A stretch of DNA of 64,000 bases, taken from Nakamurella leprariae (GTDB lineage Bacteria > Actinomycetota > Actinomycetes > Mycobacteriales > Nakamurellaceae). A model generated the notes under the pieces. That model was not told the DNA's origin. It ran no database searches and worked only from the letters and a program-made list of their open reading frames with translations. Made by a program: the position numbers and the translations under genes. Below are positions 53,391 to 62,468 of this stretch, piece by piece (positions within the stretch are counted from its first letter, which is position 1; each line of letters starts with the position of its first letter). The DNA is taken from the NCBI RefSeq assembly GCF_016918035.1, contig NZ_JAERWK010000003.1:1-64000 (forward strand). Reading direction: 5' to 3'.

Positions 53391-54587
53391 ATGGTCCGGG
53401 TGACCCGCGAGCCGTTCCTCACCAGTCGACTGCAGGGCTTCGGAACGACGGTCTTCGCCGAGATGAGTGCGCTGGCCGTCGCCACCGGCGCGATCAACCT
53501 CGGTCAGGGGTTCCCGGACGAACCCGGACCGACCGAGGTGCTCGACGTGGCGCGGTCCGCGATCGGGACGATGTACGACCAGTACCCGCCGGGGATCGGC
53601 GTGCCGGAGCTGCGGCACGCGGTCGCCGAGCATCAACACCGGTTCCGCGGACTCGGCTACGACCCCGACACCGAGGTACTGATCACCGCCGGGGCCACCG
53701 AGGCGCTCACCGCAGCACTGCTGGCGCTGCTGGAGACCGGTGACGAGGTGATCACCTTCGAGCCGATGTACGACAGCTACGGCGCGGCGGTCGCCATGGC
53801 CGGTGGCGTGGTGCGTCCGGTCCCACTGCAGCCGCCGGCCGACGGCACCGGCCGGTGGACGTTCGACGAGTCAGCCCTGCGCTCCGCGGTGACACCGCGC
53901 ACCCGACTGGTGCTGCTGAACACCCCGCACAATCCGACCGGCAAGGTGTTCACCCGCGCCGAGCTGACCGTGATCGCCGACGTGGCCGTCTCCGCCGACC
54001 TGCTGGTGCTCGCCGACGAGGTCTACGAGCACCTGGTCTTCACCGGCGCCGAGCACGTCCCGATCGCCACCCTCCCGGACATGCGAGCCCGCACCCTGCT
54101 GGTCGGCAGCGGTGGCAAGACGTTCAACACCACCGGCTGGAAGGTCGGCTGGGTCTGCGCACCCGCCGCCCTGGTCGCCGCCGTCCGCACTGCCAAGCAG
54201 TTCCTCACCTACGTCAGCGCCGGCCCGTTCCAGCCCGCCATCGCCGCCGGGCTGCGACTGCCCGACGCCTACTTCACCGGCATCGCCGCCGACCTGCAAC
54301 GCAAACGGGACCTGCTGGTGGGCGGGCTGGTGACGGCCGGACTGCCGGTCGTGATCCCGGAGGCCACCTACTTCGCCACCGTCGACGTCCGTCCGGTGCA
54401 GCCCGACGGGGACGGCTGGGCATTCTGCCGTTCGCTGCCCGAGCGGGCCGGCGTCGTCGCCGTGCCCAGCGTCGTCTTCTACGACCCGGCCGACGCGCAC
54501 CTCGGTCGACACCTGGTGCGCTTCGCGTTCTGCAAGCGCGACGACGTCCTGGTCGAGGCGGCCGACCGGTTGGGGGCGCTGGCCTGA
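53391..54587 (+). CDS. PLP-dependent aminotransferase (DapC/methionine-aminotransferase type)
   Basis: This 398-residue fold-type I aminotransferase has INLGQGFPDEPGP, YPPGIGVPELRHAVAEH, ITAGATEALTAALLALL, LNTPHNPTGKVFTRAEL and the Schiff-base lysine in GSGGKTFNTTGWKVGW. The C-terminal VRFAFCKRDDVLVEAADRL carries the carboxylate Arg. The relatives are N-succinyldiaminopimelate aminotransferase (DapC) and the kynurenine/methionine aminotransferases; the exact substrate cannot be chosen. The ATG at 53391 begins MVRVTREPFLTSRLQGFG. It stands alone between two dead genes. Confidence 0.9.
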   Translation: MVRVTREPFLTSRLQGFGTTVFAEMSALAVATGAINLGQGFPDEPGPTEVLDVARSAIGTMYDQYPPGIGVPELRHAVAEHQHRFRGLGYDPDTEVLITAGATEALTAALLALLETGDEVITFEPMYDSYGAAVAMAGGVVRPVPLQPPADGTGRWTFDESALRSAVTPRTRLVLLNTPHNPTGKVFTRAELTVIADVAVSADLLVLADEVYEHLVFTGAEHVPIATLPDMRARTLLVGSGGKTFNTTGWKVGWVCAPAALVAAVRTAKQFLTYVSAGPFQPAIAAGLRLPDAYFTGIAADLQRKRDLLVGGLVTAGLPVVIPEATYFATVDVRPVQPDGDGWAFCRSLPERAGVVAVPSVVFYDPADAHLGRHLVRFAFCKRDDVLVEAADRLGALA

Positions 54588-54599
54588 CGCGGGCCAGCC

Positions 54600-55290
54600 G
54601 ACTCCGGAGTCGACACCACGCCACCGGACGCCCACGCCCCCCGCGTCGAGCAGGGTGGTGACGTCCTCCGGCGGGGCGCCACCCTCGAGGTCGTCGCCAT
54701 GGATGGCCGGCAGGGGCAACTCGGTGCCCTCCGGCAACGACGTGCCGGTCAGTCCGAGCGGGTCGAGCACCTGCTCGCGCAGCACGTCGGCGTAAGGGCG
54801 GCCGGTCGCCGCCTCGACGATCAGGGCGACGGTGATGTTGTCCGAGTTGCAGTACTCGTCGGCCGAGCAGGGCGGGAACGTCAGCAGCTCCCGCGGCGGT
54901 GGGGGCCTGGGCCGGCGATGCGCCGGCCCCTCGGCGAACGCCTCGGTGCGGATGAACACGGGCACACCGCTGGTGTGCGAGAGCAACTGGTGCAGCGTCA
55001 CGACGTCGCCGGGGCGAAGCCCGGCAGCCACTGCCCCACCGTGTCGTCCAGGGTGACACGCCGTCCTGCACCAGCGACAGCACGGTGGCGCCGGTGGACG
55101 CCTCGGCCACACTCGCGACCCGCATGGCGTCGTCCGGCGCGGGGGCCCCACCGGTGTCGACGTCGGCCACGCCCGCGGTGTGCACCGTCAGCGGGGACCG
55201 GATCCGGCCGCGAAGACCGCCCGGGGGCGGCCGGACGACATCGCTGAGGGCCGACATGGCGGTCATGGTGGATGTCCCACCGGAACCGCG
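54600..55290 (-). pseudogene. Broken serine hydrolase (class C beta-lactamase / DD-peptidase family)
   Basis: Three minus-strand frames carry parts in order. AMRVASVAEASTGATVLSLV should hold S-x-x-K but has Glu for Lys. VTLDDTVGQWLPGFAP comes next in another frame. LHQLLSHTSGVPVFIRTEAF and YCNSDNITVALIVEAATGRP (with the Y-x-N motif as YCNSD) come in a third, then DPLGLTGTSLPEGTELP. The C-terminal third is missing. At least two frameshifts and a lost catalytic Lys make it non-functional. Confidence 0.75.
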
Positions 55291-55407
55291 CCACGGAGCC
55301 AGGTCTCCTGTTCGGTCCGTCTTGACGGACCGAGGTGATCGGAGCACTGTGAGCGGGCTCACAGCCGGCTCACATCGGCGCCGGCGCCCACAGCTCGGGG
55401 AGGCTCC

Positions 55408-56919
55408 ATGAGGCGTTCGACCGGCAGAGTGCGGATGACGACGATGGTGGTGACGTGCGCGGCCGTGACGGTCACGCTCGCGCTCCCCGCTCAGGTGGCG
55501 GCCGCGCCGTCACCGACCAGGCTGGCCGAACGCCTGGTGGACAAGGTGAGTGCGCAGGGCGCCAACCGGCACCTGATCGCCTTCCAGCGGATCGCCGATC
55601 GCAACGACGGCAACCGGGCGGCGGGAACGCCGGGATACGACGCCAGTGTCGACTACGTGGTGGGCCGGCTGCAGGCGGCCGGGTACGACGTCAGCACGCC
55701 GGAGTTCTCGTTCGATCAGCTCGTCGCGGGCGACCTCACCGTGGGCGACACCAACATCGCCGCGCAGAAGATCCTGCTGAGTGCGAACACCCCGGAGGGG
55801 GGCGTCACCGCACCGCTCGCGGTCGTGCCGGAGGATGCCGACACCGGCTGCCAGGCCGAGGACTACGCCGGCCTGGACGTCACCGGGGACATCGCGGTCA
55901 TCCGCCGCGGCGGCTGCACCTTCGAGATCAAGGCGGCCACGGCGGCCACGGCCGGCGCCGTCGTCGCGGTCATCTCGGACAACGTCCCGCCGGCCCCGTT
56001 CCGGCCGGTCATCGAGAACGCCGCCACCGTCCCGGCCGGCTTCGTGAGCCAGGAGGACGGCGACATCCTCGCCGGGCTGGACGGCCAGTCCGCGACGGTG
56101 GATCTGCGCAGTGAGATGACGGTCAGCCGGAACGTCATCGCGCAGACCAGGTCCGGGCGCCCCGACAACGTGGTCATGCTCGGTGCTCACCTGGACAGCG
56201 TTCCCGAGGGCCCCGGCATCAACGACAACGGGAGCGGATCGGCCGCCCTGCTGGAGATCGCCCTGAAGCTGGGCCCGGACCGCAAGGGTGTCAACAACGC
56301 GGTCCGGTTCGCCTGGTGGGGCGCCGAGGAACTCGGGCTGCTCGGGTCGGAGGCCTACGTCGCGTCGCTGGACTTCGAACAGCAGCTGGACATCGCGATG
56401 TACCTGAACTTCGACATGATCGGCTCACCGAACGCCGGCTACTTCGTCTACGACGGCGACGACTCGGCCGGCACCGGCGCAGGCCCGGGACCCTTCGGCT
56501 CCGCGCAGATCGAGGAGACGTTCAACTCGTACCTGCGCGACCAGGCCGGCGTCGAACCGCTGCCGACCGATTTCGACGGCCGGTCGGACTACGGACCGTT
56601 CATCGCCGCCGGCATCCCGGCCGGGGGGTTGTTCACCGGCGCCGAGGACATCAAGACGCCGGAGGAGGCGGCGCTCTGGGGCGGCACTGCCGGGATCGCG
56701 TTCGACCCGTGCTACCACGCGGTTTGCGACACCCTCGGCAATCTCGACCGCACCGCGCTGGGGCGCAATCTCGACGCGGCCGCCTGGACCACCGGGGTGT
56801 ACGCGTACTCGACCGACACCGTGAACGGGGTGCCGCCGCGCGACGTGCGGGCGCAGGCCCGGGTCAACACCCTGCTCGCCGCGGCCGCACCGGCCGGCGA
56901 TGCGCAGGACGCCGCCTGA
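55408..56919 (+). CDS. Secreted M28-family zinc aminopeptidase with PA domain
   Basis: This 503-residue exported protease has a signal peptide (ending near AQVAAAPS). A PA domain (about residues 125-225) includes GLDVTGDIAVIRRGGCTFEI. The M28 catalytic domain shows the ordered zinc ligands: His in GAHLDSVPEGPGINDNGSG, the Asp of NDNGSG, Glu-Glu in WWGAEELGLLGSEAY, Asp in LNFDMIGSPN, and a late His in CYHAVCDTLGN. It removes N-terminal residues from extracellular peptides; the S. griseus aminopeptidase belongs to this family. The ATG at 55408 has GGGAGG. A terminator follows at 56956. Confidence 0.93.
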   Translation: MRRSTGRVRMTTMVVTCAAVTVTLALPAQVAAAPSPTRLAERLVDKVSAQGANRHLIAFQRIADRNDGNRAAGTPGYDASVDYVVGRLQAAGYDVSTPEFSFDQLVAGDLTVGDTNIAAQKILLSANTPEGGVTAPLAVVPEDADTGCQAEDYAGLDVTGDIAVIRRGGCTFEIKAATAATAGAVVAVISDNVPPAPFRPVIENAATVPAGFVSQEDGDILAGLDGQSATVDLRSEMTVSRNVIAQTRSGRPDNVVMLGAHLDSVPEGPGINDNGSGSAALLEIALKLGPDRKGVNNAVRFAWWGAEELGLLGSEAYVASLDFEQQLDIAMYLNFDMIGSPNAGYFVYDGDDSAGTGAGPGPFGSAQIEETFNSYLRDQAGVEPLPTDFDGRSDYGPFIAAGIPAGGLFTGAEDIKTPEEAALWGGTAGIAFDPCYHAVCDTLGNLDRTALGRNLDAAAWTTGVYAYSTDTVNGVPPRDVRAQARVNTLLAAAAPAGDAQDAA

Positions 56920-56955
56920 GGCGGACCCGCGCCTGACCGGCGCCCATCCACAGAT

Positions 56956-56994
56956 CACCGCCCCCTCCCGGATCCGTCTCGGGAGGAGGCGGTG
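56956..56994 (+). terminator. Hairpin terminator of the aminopeptidase gene
   Basis: CACCGCCCCCTCCCG (56956-56970) and CGGGAGGAGGCGGTG (56980-56994) pair with one mismatch in 15 around a 9-base loop, 36 bases after the stop. Confidence 0.75.
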
Positions 56995-57471
56995 ACGCGT
57001 CACGAGGCGATCACGTCCGGGGACGCCGAGTTGCGCTCGAACGGGCCCCGAACTACTACCTGTGATGACCACCGGGGTCGCGATCCGATCTCCGAGGTCG
57101 ATCCCGAGCTGGAGCCCGGCGTCGTACTTCGCGTGACAACAAGAGCGGTGAATCCCGGGCGTCCTTCCGATCCGCCCGCCGGGCCGACCGGGTTGTCCCT
57201 GACCAGCGGGACCGATCGTTCCGGACGCTTGGACACCCGCCTCCACCACCGCCGAGCCGGGACCCGCACCCCCGACGTCGAACTGCTTCGCGTCCGGAGA
57301 ACCACGTTGTCACAACCATTCCCGCTACCCGAACGGTCCCGGCCCGATGGCCATGATCCCCGCTCGCCCCTTGACGCGCCATCAGCACTGCCCCAGACTT
57401 CTGTCATCTCGATGCACCGCGTGAATAATCATGCGTCACCCGCTCCGGCGACATTGGACAAGGGAGTCACG
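56995..57471. other. Intergenic leader of the sugar-type ABC operon, 477 bases
   Basis: This is the upstream region of the binding-protein gene. The plus frame is open across it but without a domain-like translation. A locally AT-rich stretch at 57421-57431 (GTGAATAATCATG) is the likeliest promoter neighbourhood. No operator, riboswitch or gene was recognised. Confidence 0.4.
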
Positions 57472-58614
57472 ATGTTCCGCACGAGGAGTTTCCGGAAGCA
57501 TCTGGTCGCCGCGCTTGCGGTGGTCGTGCTGGGCGTCAGCGCCTGTTCGACCACGACCGGCGCCGGCGCCGGCGGGACCGGCGGCAGTCAGGCACCCATC
57601 GCCAACGAGGATCTGGTTCTCGTGGCGTCCGTCATCAACACCACCAACCCCTACATGGCCTCGATGATCGAGGGTGCGCAGGCGCTCGGCGAGAAGCTCG
57701 GGGTCGAGGTGCAGATCGTCGACTCGGCCGGCAGCAGTCAGACCGAGATCTCCAAGATCCAGGCCATTCTCGCCCAGGGCAAGAAGGTCGCCCTGATGGT
57801 CAACACGGTGGCCAGTTCCGACGCGCCCACCATCGTCAACGCGGTCAAGCAGGCCGGCGGCTACGTCGTCATCTGGTGGAACAAGCCGGACAGCCTCGAG
57901 CCGTGGGACGTCGGCAACAACTTCGTCGCGTTCCAGAAGTACTCCGGCGTGGAGAGCGGGCAGTGCACCGGCCGTGCCCTCGCCGAGAGCCTCGGCGGGA
58001 AGGGCAACGTCATCGGCCTGGCCGGTGTCGAGGACAGCACGACCTCCCAGACCCGGGTGGCCGGCTTCGAGGATGCGCTCAAGGCCTATCCGGACATCAA
58101 GCTCCTCGAGGTGCAGTCGGCCAACTGGGATCCGCAGCAGGGCCTGTCGGTGACGCAGAGCCTGCTGACCAAGTACCCCAACCAGGTCAACGGCATCTGG
58201 GCAGCGGACGACGCGATGATCATCGGCGCCACCAACGCGGCCAAGAACGCCGGCCTCTACAACGACATCAAGTTCGTCTCCGACGGGCTGTACCCGCCGG
58301 TGGTCGACATGATGTCGGAACCGAACTCCCCCATCGTCGGGGAGACGTTCCACCGCGGATTCATGGCCGCGGCCATCGGCCTGTACACCGCCTACCTGGC
58401 GGCGACCGGTGAGATCGACCCGGCGACGCTGCCCGAGGAGAAGCGGGACAGCCTCTTCAAGCTGGCCTGCGTCACTCCGACGGACTTCCAGGACTACACC
58501 AAGTGGGACGGCGACGTCGACGCCTGGATCGACACGCTGATCGAGAACGGCCCGTGGGACACCGAACCCACGCCGCTGGTGGGTCAGGGCCCGGAGAAGC
58601 TGCCGGGCACCTGA
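57472..58614 (+). CDS. Sugar-type ABC transporter substrate-binding lipoprotein (RbsB family)
   Basis: This 380-residue receptor has the signal MFRTRSFRKHLVAALAVVVL and a lipobox ending GVSAC with Cys25. The mature part follows the ribose-binding/periplasmic-binding-protein 4 fold: LVLVASVINTTNPYMASMIE, the helix EGAQALGEKLGVEVQIVDSA, IQAILAQGKKVALMVNTVAS, GGKGNVIGLAGVEDSTTSQTR (part) and VNGIWAADDAMIIGA. It binds a sugar, sugar alcohol or other polar solute at the outer membrane face. The ATG at 57472 has AAGGGAG. It is the first gene of the four-gene ABC operon that also leads to a dipeptidase gene, so a peptide-linked or amino-sugar ligand is possible. Confidence 0.92.
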   Translation: MFRTRSFRKHLVAALAVVVLGVSACSTTTGAGAGGTGGSQAPIANEDLVLVASVINTTNPYMASMIEGAQALGEKLGVEVQIVDSAGSSQTEISKIQAILAQGKKVALMVNTVASSDAPTIVNAVKQAGGYVVIWWNKPDSLEPWDVGNNFVAFQKYSGVESGQCTGRALAESLGGKGNVIGLAGVEDSTTSQTRVAGFEDALKAYPDIKLLEVQSANWDPQQGLSVTQSLLTKYPNQVNGIWAADDAMIIGATNAAKNAGLYNDIKFVSDGLYPPVVDMMSEPNSPIVGETFHRGFMAAAIGLYTAYLAATGEIDPATLPEEKRDSLFKLACVTPTDFQDYTKWDGDVDAWIDTLIENGPWDTEPTPLVGQGPEKLPGT

Positions 58615-58745
58615 CCCCGGGCGCGGTCCGGCTCCCGGACGCGGAGCCGGACCGACCGCCCTCGCCGCCCCCGAGGCCGTTCCCGTCCGGCCGATCCGTC
58701 CGTCTCCCGTCCCGTCGAGCAGTCCCAGATCCGAAAGGGAGCGCC

Positions 58746-59774
58746 GTGGCGAACCCAGTCACCCGAGAGCCGTCCGAACAGAGCGTGTCCACCGGTCGGC
58801 GGACCCGGCCCCACCATCGCTTCGAGGTGCGCAGCCTGGGCGAGGTGGGCGCCCTGGCCGTGTTGATCATCGTGTTCTTCGCCATCAATCCGAGCACGTT
58901 CCTGAGCATCGGCAACATCCGGACCATCCTCGACCAGGCAGCCACGCCGCTGATCGTCGGCGTCGGAGCCACCCTGGTCGTCCTGATGGGCGCGATCGAC
59001 CTGTCCGTCGAGGGCGTGATGGGCGCCGCCGGCATGGCGTTCATCCTGACGACCGAGAACAGCCGTGGCAGCGTTGATCTGGGCCCATTGTCGTTCGTCG
59101 TCGGCATCGCCATGGGGGCAGCGCTGGGGGTGGCCGCCGGGCTCATCCACACCCGTCTGAAGGTGCCGTCATTCATCGTCACGCTCGGGTTCTGGTTCGT
59201 CGGCCTCGGCATCGCGACCGTCCTGTTCGGGACCGAGACCATCCCTCTGCTGCCGGACGGCGGCATCAAGGCATGGCCGAACGAGACCTTCCTGGGCCTG
59301 CCCCACTCGTTCTGGCTGGCGGTCCTGGTCATCGCGGTCGGCTGGGTGGTCACCCGCTTCACCAGGTTGGGCCGCTTCACCTACGCGATCGGCGACAGCG
59401 AGGAGGTCGCCCGGAGCAACGGCGTCGGCGTCGCGCGGACGAAGCTGTACGTCTTCGCGGTGGCAGGTGCGTGCACCGGCCTGGCCGGGATCCTGGCCAC
59501 CCTGCGCCTCGGTGCGGGCGCACCCACCGTCGGTGGCGGCGTCCTGTTCCTGACCGTGGCCGCCGTCGTGATCGGTGGGACGTCCCTGGGCGGTGGGCGG
59601 GGCGGCGTGCTGCGCACCACCCTCGGCGTATTCATGCTCACCGTGCTGACCAACGGTCTGATCCTGAGCGGCGTCGATTCCAGCATCCAGTCCGGGGTGT
59701 CCGGCGCCGTGCTGATCGTGGCCATCATCTTCGCGGCGTGGCCGCATCGGAGCCGACTGAGGATCGTGAAATGA
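58746..59774 (+). CDS. RbsC-like ABC transporter permease 1
   Basis: This 342-residue integral membrane protein of the BPD_transp_2 family has a 30-residue basic N-terminus and hydrophobic segments in the pattern of RbsC (ALAVLIIVFFAINPSTFLSI, VGVGATLVVLMGAIDLSVEG, VPSFIVTLGFWFVGLGIATV, VGGGVLFLTVAAVVIGGTSL). The GAIDLSVEG and GGTSLGGG motifs mark sugar permeases. The GTG at 58746 follows AAAGGGAG. Its stop overlaps the ATPase start (ATGA). With the second permease it should form a heterodimer, unlike ribose systems, which use one RbsC. Confidence 0.92.
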   Translation: MANPVTREPSEQSVSTGRRTRPHHRFEVRSLGEVGALAVLIIVFFAINPSTFLSIGNIRTILDQAATPLIVGVGATLVVLMGAIDLSVEGVMGAAGMAFILTTENSRGSVDLGPLSFVVGIAMGAALGVAAGLIHTRLKVPSFIVTLGFWFVGLGIATVLFGTETIPLLPDGGIKAWPNETFLGLPHSFWLAVLVIAVGWVVTRFTRLGRFTYAIGDSEEVARSNGVGVARTKLYVFAVAGACTGLAGILATLRLGAGAPTVGGGVLFLTVAAVVIGGTSLGGGRGGVLRTTLGVFMLTVLTNGLILSGVDSSIQSGVSGAVLIVAIIFAAWPHRSRLRIVK

Positions 59775-61357
59775 CCAGATCGACCAGCCGCCGGACTGCG
59801 GCGGCCAACGCCAGGCCTGCCGCCGGCAGCGTCGACGGCGCGCCACCCCCGGCGCTGCGGCTCACCCGCATCACCAAGACATTCGGCCCGATCACCGCGG
59901 TCAAGAACCTCTCCCTGACCGTCGAACGCAACCAGGTCGTCGGGGTGATCGGTGAGAACGGGGCCGGCAAGTCGACCCTGCTGAAGATCCTTTCCGGGTT
60001 GCACGAGCCGACCTCCGGGGTCATGGAGGTCGCCGGCCGCCCGGTCCAGTTCCGGCGCCCGCAGGACGCGGTGGCGGCTGGCTTCGGCGTCGTGCACCAG
60101 GAGCAGTCCCTGCTGTCGAACCTGTCCGTGGCCGAGAACCTGGCCATGAACGCGCTCTCGTCCACGGACAACGCCACCCGGTTCGGGTGGTACCGGTGGC
60201 GTCAGCTGAACCGGGAGGCAGCGGAGACACTGGCCCGGGTCGGCGCCGCCATCGACCCGCGGGCGATCGTCGGCGACCTGTCCTTCGTCGACCGGCAGAT
60301 GGTCGAGATCGCCCGTGCCCTGCGGGTCGACGAGCAGACGCACGCGACACCGCTGGTCATCCTGGACGAACCGACCTCGGTACTGGAGCGCAACGAGACC
60401 GCCATCCTGGAACGCGAGATCGCCAATCTGAAGTCGGTCGGATCGGTGATCTTCGTGTCGCACCGCCTCGACGAGGTGCGTCGGATCTGCGACCGGATCG
60501 TGGTCATGCGACACGGCGAGGTCGTCGCCGACCGACCGACCGGGGACGTCACCGAGGACGACTTGTTCAAACTGATGATCGGGCACGCCGCCAAGGCCGA
60601 CAAGCGGTCCGACGCCGGCCGGACGGTCGGCGCGCAGAATCTCGTCGAGGTCCGCGGACTGACCCGTCGGGGCGAGTACCGGGACGTGTCCTTCGCCGTG
60701 CGACCGGGCCGGTGCCTGGTCATCGTCGGCGCCCTGGGCTCCGGCCGAGAGTCGCTCGCCCGAACGGTGTTCGGAGCCGAGCCGTTCGACCGTGGCGAGA
60801 TCCGGTACCGGGGTGACGTGGTGTCGTCCTGGTCGACGGTCCGGGCCACGCGCAACGGCATGGCCTACGTGCCGGCGGAGCGCCGGACCGAAGGGATGGT
60901 GGGTGGCTTCTCGTCCACCGAGAACATCACCCTGGCCCGCACCGGGGCGAGGCCCCGGTTCGTGCTCAATCGCGCAGGCCAGAAGAAGCTGGCCCGGGAG
61001 TGGTTCCAGCGCCTCGACGTCCGGCCCGACGACATCAAGCTGAGCCTGCAGCGCTTCTCCGGTGGCAACCAGCAGAAGGTCGTCATGGCCAAGTGGCTGC
61101 AGTCCGACCGCCTCCGGGTGCTGATCCTCGACCACCCGCTGCGCGGGCTCGATCCGGGCGCCGCGGAGACCGTCAACGACCAGATCCGGATCGCGCGGGA
61201 CGCCGGCACCGCGGTCATCCTGCTCGCCGACACGCTCGAGGAGGCGCTGGACATGGGCGACGACATCCTCGTCATGCGGGACGGGGACGTCACCGCACGC
61301 TTCGACCTGTCGGTCGACACCCCGACGACGCTCGACCTGCTCGAGAGGATGGTGTGA
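59771..61357 (+). CDS. RbsA-like double ABC ATPase with altered second Walker B
   Basis: This 528-residue ATPase has two nucleotide-binding domains. Domain 1 is regular: GENGAGKST, LSFVDRQMVEIARAL (the usual LS-x-x-x-x-Q form) and LVILDEPTSVLERNE. Domain 2 has GALGSGRES in place of Walker A (Arg for Lys, as in RbsA) and a good signature RFSGGNQQKV. Its Walker B is LILDHPLRGLDPGA, with His instead of the catalytic Glu. Only one site is therefore likely to hydrolyse ATP. The ATG at 59771 overlaps the previous stop; the next permease overlaps by GTGA. It powers uptake through the two permeases. Confidence 0.92.
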   Translation: MTRSTSRRTAAANARPAAGSVDGAPPPALRLTRITKTFGPITAVKNLSLTVERNQVVGVIGENGAGKSTLLKILSGLHEPTSGVMEVAGRPVQFRRPQDAVAAGFGVVHQEQSLLSNLSVAENLAMNALSSTDNATRFGWYRWRQLNREAAETLARVGAAIDPRAIVGDLSFVDRQMVEIARALRVDEQTHATPLVILDEPTSVLERNETAILEREIANLKSVGSVIFVSHRLDEVRRICDRIVVMRHGEVVADRPTGDVTEDDLFKLMIGHAAKADKRSDAGRTVGAQNLVEVRGLTRRGEYRDVSFAVRPGRCLVIVGALGSGRESLARTVFGAEPFDRGEIRYRGDVVSSWSTVRATRNGMAYVPAERRTEGMVGGFSSTENITLARTGARPRFVLNRAGQKKLAREWFQRLDVRPDDIKLSLQRFSGGNQQKVVMAKWLQSDRLRVLILDHPLRGLDPGAAETVNDQIRIARDAGTAVILLADTLEEALDMGDDILVMRDGDVTARFDLSVDTPTTLDLLERMV

Positions 61358-62400
61358 CGGTGACCCAGCAGCCGACCGAGCAGCCGACGCAGCGATCGCC
61401 GGAACGACCGCTCACCGACACCGCGACCGCAGGCCCGTCAGCCGGACCGCGGCGACGCTGGTCGGCGCTGGACGTGTGGACCACGGTCGGCCCGCTCGCG
61501 GTCTTCATCGCCTTGTTCGTCCTGGTCGTCTCGCTGCGCCCGGCGTTCCTGGGCGGCGGCGGACTGGCCATCGTGGCGACGCAGGCCACCGCGATCCTGC
61601 TGGTCGCCCTGGGCCAGGGCATGGTGCTGCACGTCGGCTCCATCGACCTGTCGAACGCCGCGAACGCATTGTTCTGCGCCATCGTGCTGGCGCAGGCGCT
61701 CGGGTCCTTCGGTGGCGGCGCGATCGTGCTCGTGCTCGTCATCGGCACCGTGATCGGCGTCCTCAACGGCGTCCTGGTCGCGTTCTTCCAGGTACCCAGT
61801 TTCGCACTGACTTTGGGCACGCTCGGCATCCTGCAGGCAGCCGGCCTGATCGTCAGCGACCGCACCACGGTCTACGCCGAGGACACCAGCCTGCTGACGC
61901 CGATGTTCGGCACCGCCATGGCCGGGCTGGCCACCGCCTTCTGGATCGGGGTGGTGCTGGCCGTGGCGCTGTGGGCGATGCTGCGGTTCACCGTGCCGGG
62001 GCAGAGCCTGACCGCCGTCGGCCTGAACGAGACCGGAGCCCTGTTCTCCGGCGTACGCACCCGGGCCGCCAAGATCAGCGCCTTCGCCATCTCCGGCCTG
62101 CTCGCCTCGATCGCCGGCATCATGATCATCGCTCAAGCCGGATCGGCGTCCAGCACAGGGTTGGGCAGCGACCTGCTGCTGCCCGGCATCACCGCGGCGA
62201 TCGTCGGGGGCACCGCCATCACCGGCGGCATCACCAACCCGGTCAACATCGTCTTCGGAGCGCTCACCGTCACACTCATCCCGATCGGCGCCGCCGCTCT
62301 CGGGATGCCCTCCGAGGCGCAGAGTCTCGTCTACGGCCTCGTCATCATCGTCGCCGTCGCGCTGACCATCAGCCGCAGACGCGTCGGCATCGTCAAGTAG
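61354..62400 (+). CDS. RbsC-like ABC transporter permease 2
   Basis: This 348-residue permease of the same family as the one at 58746 is only moderately similar to it. A 40-residue polar N-terminus precedes hydrophobic segments with LGQGMVLHVGSIDLSNAANA, FALTLGTLGILQAAGLIV and LLLPGITAAIVGGTAITGG. The GTG at 61354 overlaps the ATPase stop; a second GTG at 61360 is an alternative. It completes the importer. The dipeptidase gene starts 68 bases later with no terminator between. Confidence 0.92.
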   Translation: MTVTQQPTEQPTQRSPERPLTDTATAGPSAGPRRRWSALDVWTTVGPLAVFIALFVLVVSLRPAFLGGGGLAIVATQATAILLVALGQGMVLHVGSIDLSNAANALFCAIVLAQALGSFGGGAIVLVLVIGTVIGVLNGVLVAFFQVPSFALTLGTLGILQAAGLIVSDRTTVYAEDTSLLTPMFGTAMAGLATAFWIGVVLAVALWAMLRFTVPGQSLTAVGLNETGALFSGVRTRAAKISAFAISGLLASIAGIMIIAQAGSASSTGLGSDLLLPGITAAIVGGTAITGGITNPVNIVFGALTVTLIPIGAAALGMPSEAQSLVYGLVIIVAVALTISRRRVGIVK

Positions 62401-62468
62401 TTCCGGACTACCCCAGCACGTCCGCCCCGTTCCGCCCCGAACCGCCGACGCCCGCCGAGGAGCGCCCC

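Noticed and set aside
54599..54612. 14-bp palindrome CGACTCCGGAGTCG after the aminotransferase gene as a terminator
   Set aside because: It has no loop, so it would need to open several base pairs; it overlaps the serine hydrolase relic and is weak as a terminator.
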